Assembly: GCA_947594085.1 (NCBI GenBank)
Contig: CANQEB010000148.1
Location: 1 to 6,337 of the forward strand
Reading direction: 5' to 3'
Length of the DNA stretch: 6,337 bases
From: an uncultured Lachnospiraceae bacterium
Lineage (GTDB): Bacteria > Bacillota > Clostridia > Lachnospirales > Lachnospiraceae
Part shown: piece after piece, positions 6,061 to 6,337 of the stretch
Numbering within the stretch: position 1 is the first letter of the stretch
Layout of the letters: each line of letters starts with the position of its first letter
The notes under the pieces: model-generated
Told to the model about the DNA's origin: nothing
Databases searched by the model: none
Seen by the model: only the letters and a program-made list of their open reading frames with translations
Program-made: the position numbers and the translations under genes

Positions 6061-6084
6061 CTTAGGAATTAAACACGAATATAT

Positions 6085-6337
6085 TTATTGCATCTTCCCG
6101 TACACTCGATGCGCGTTCTCCCATGTCGCGTCCTCGACCTCCTGCGCGCTCACGCCTCGGATGCGTGCAATCTCCGCAATGACCAGCGGCAGGTACAGGG
6201 ATGAGTTGCGCTTCCCCCGGTTCGGCGCGGGCGCCAGATACGGACAATCCGTCTCCACTACAATACGGTCGAGCGGAACCGCGACGGCCACCTCTTTCAT
6301 GATGCGCGCGTTCTTGAATGTCACAACGCCACCGATC
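6085..6337 (-). CDS. tatD: TatD family metal-dependent hydrolase, C-terminal part (5' end outside window)
   Basis: The last 83 codons of a TatD-type DNase, a cytosolic TIM-barrel metal-dependent hydrolase implicated in 3'-5' nuclease activity and DNA repair. The frame is open to the window edge, beginning IGGVVTFKNA, a conserved TatD block; the GTG at 6324 is an internal valine codon. The signature ETDCPYLAP (about window residues 28-36, with the metal-site/catalytic Asp at 30) and the following NRGKRN are the classic C-terminal family signature. Full-length members are about 255 residues, so roughly two thirds lie outside the window. It ends in TAA just 4 bp before the palindromic element and is upstream of rsmA in the same direction, a common arrangement in Bacillota (tatD, rnmV, rsmA), here without rnmV. 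A paralogue-level name (YabD/YcfH type) cannot be separated from TatD proper on this fragment. Confidence 0.93.
   Translation of the reverse strand, partial: IGGVVTFKNARIMKEVAVAVPLDRIVVETDCPYLAPAPNRGKRNSSLYLPLVIAEIARIRGVSAQEVEDATWENAHRVYGKMQ

Larger units (their letters stand above)
5881..6080. mobile_element. Palindromic 200-bp element with terminal inverted repeats (MITE/REP-like candidate)
   Basis: The two ends are a perfect 12-bp inverted repeat: ATTCGTGTTTAA at 5881-5892 and TTAAACACGAAT at 6069-6080. Nested inside are longer imperfect arms, 5911-5939 and 6016-6047, which match as reverse complements at 26 of 29 positions with three single-base gaps. The centre carries smaller hairpins. 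No ORF of note lies within it. It fills almost the whole tatD-rsmA gap, starting 4 bp after the tatD stop and ending 16 bp before the rsmA ribosome binding site. I find no target-site duplication at the ends (AA on one side, AT on the other). A non-autonomous mobile repeat is the best reading; a structured leader RNA of rsmA is the main alternative. Whether it is repeated in the genome cannot be seen from this window. Confidence 0.5.

Overview
The window looks like a chromosomal segment of a moderately GC-rich member of the Clostridia, most likely Lachnospiraceae. This is an inference from the gene families, the strong AGGAGG-type ribosome binding sites and the tatD/rsmA neighbourhood; no marker in the window fixes the genus. 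One gene lies on the + strand and everything else on the - strand.

Left part (1-1378): the 3' end of a large beta-propeller domain protein gene on the + strand, followed by a hairpin that can act as a bidirectional terminator and by a second, GC-rich hairpin.

Middle (1414-2859): a convergent, more A/T-rich single gene on the - strand encoding a stand-alone AAA_14-type ATPase with a C-terminal DUF4143 domain. It has its own textbook promoter (TTGACA, 17 nt, TATAAT) and an A/T-rich inverted repeat upstream, so it looks like an independently expressed accessory gene.

Right part (2860-6337, read right to left): the 3' end of tatD, a 200-bp palindromic element, rsmA (16S rRNA dimethyladenosine transferase), a 21-codon small ORF with an excellent Shine-Dalgarno sequence, a monoacylglycerol-lipase/lysophospholipase-type hydrolase, and an HSL-family esterase. 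From rsmA to the first hydrolase spacing is tight, and the small ORF's stop codon lies inside the ribosome binding site of the hydrolase, so these are probably co-transcribed. The esterase follows after 133 bp with no convincing promoter of its own.

Most worth a second look: (1) the 200-bp element filling the tatD-rsmA gap, with 12-bp perfect terminal inverted repeats, nested long-range arms, a strong local hairpin and two related internal hairpins; (2) the 21-aa ORF downstream of rsmA; (3) the perfect promoter of the ATPase gene, which shows that the first in-frame ATG is not the start; (4) the absence of rnmV between tatD and rsmA, where many Bacillota carry it. I see no CRISPR array, tRNA, rRNA, transposase or integrase gene in the window.
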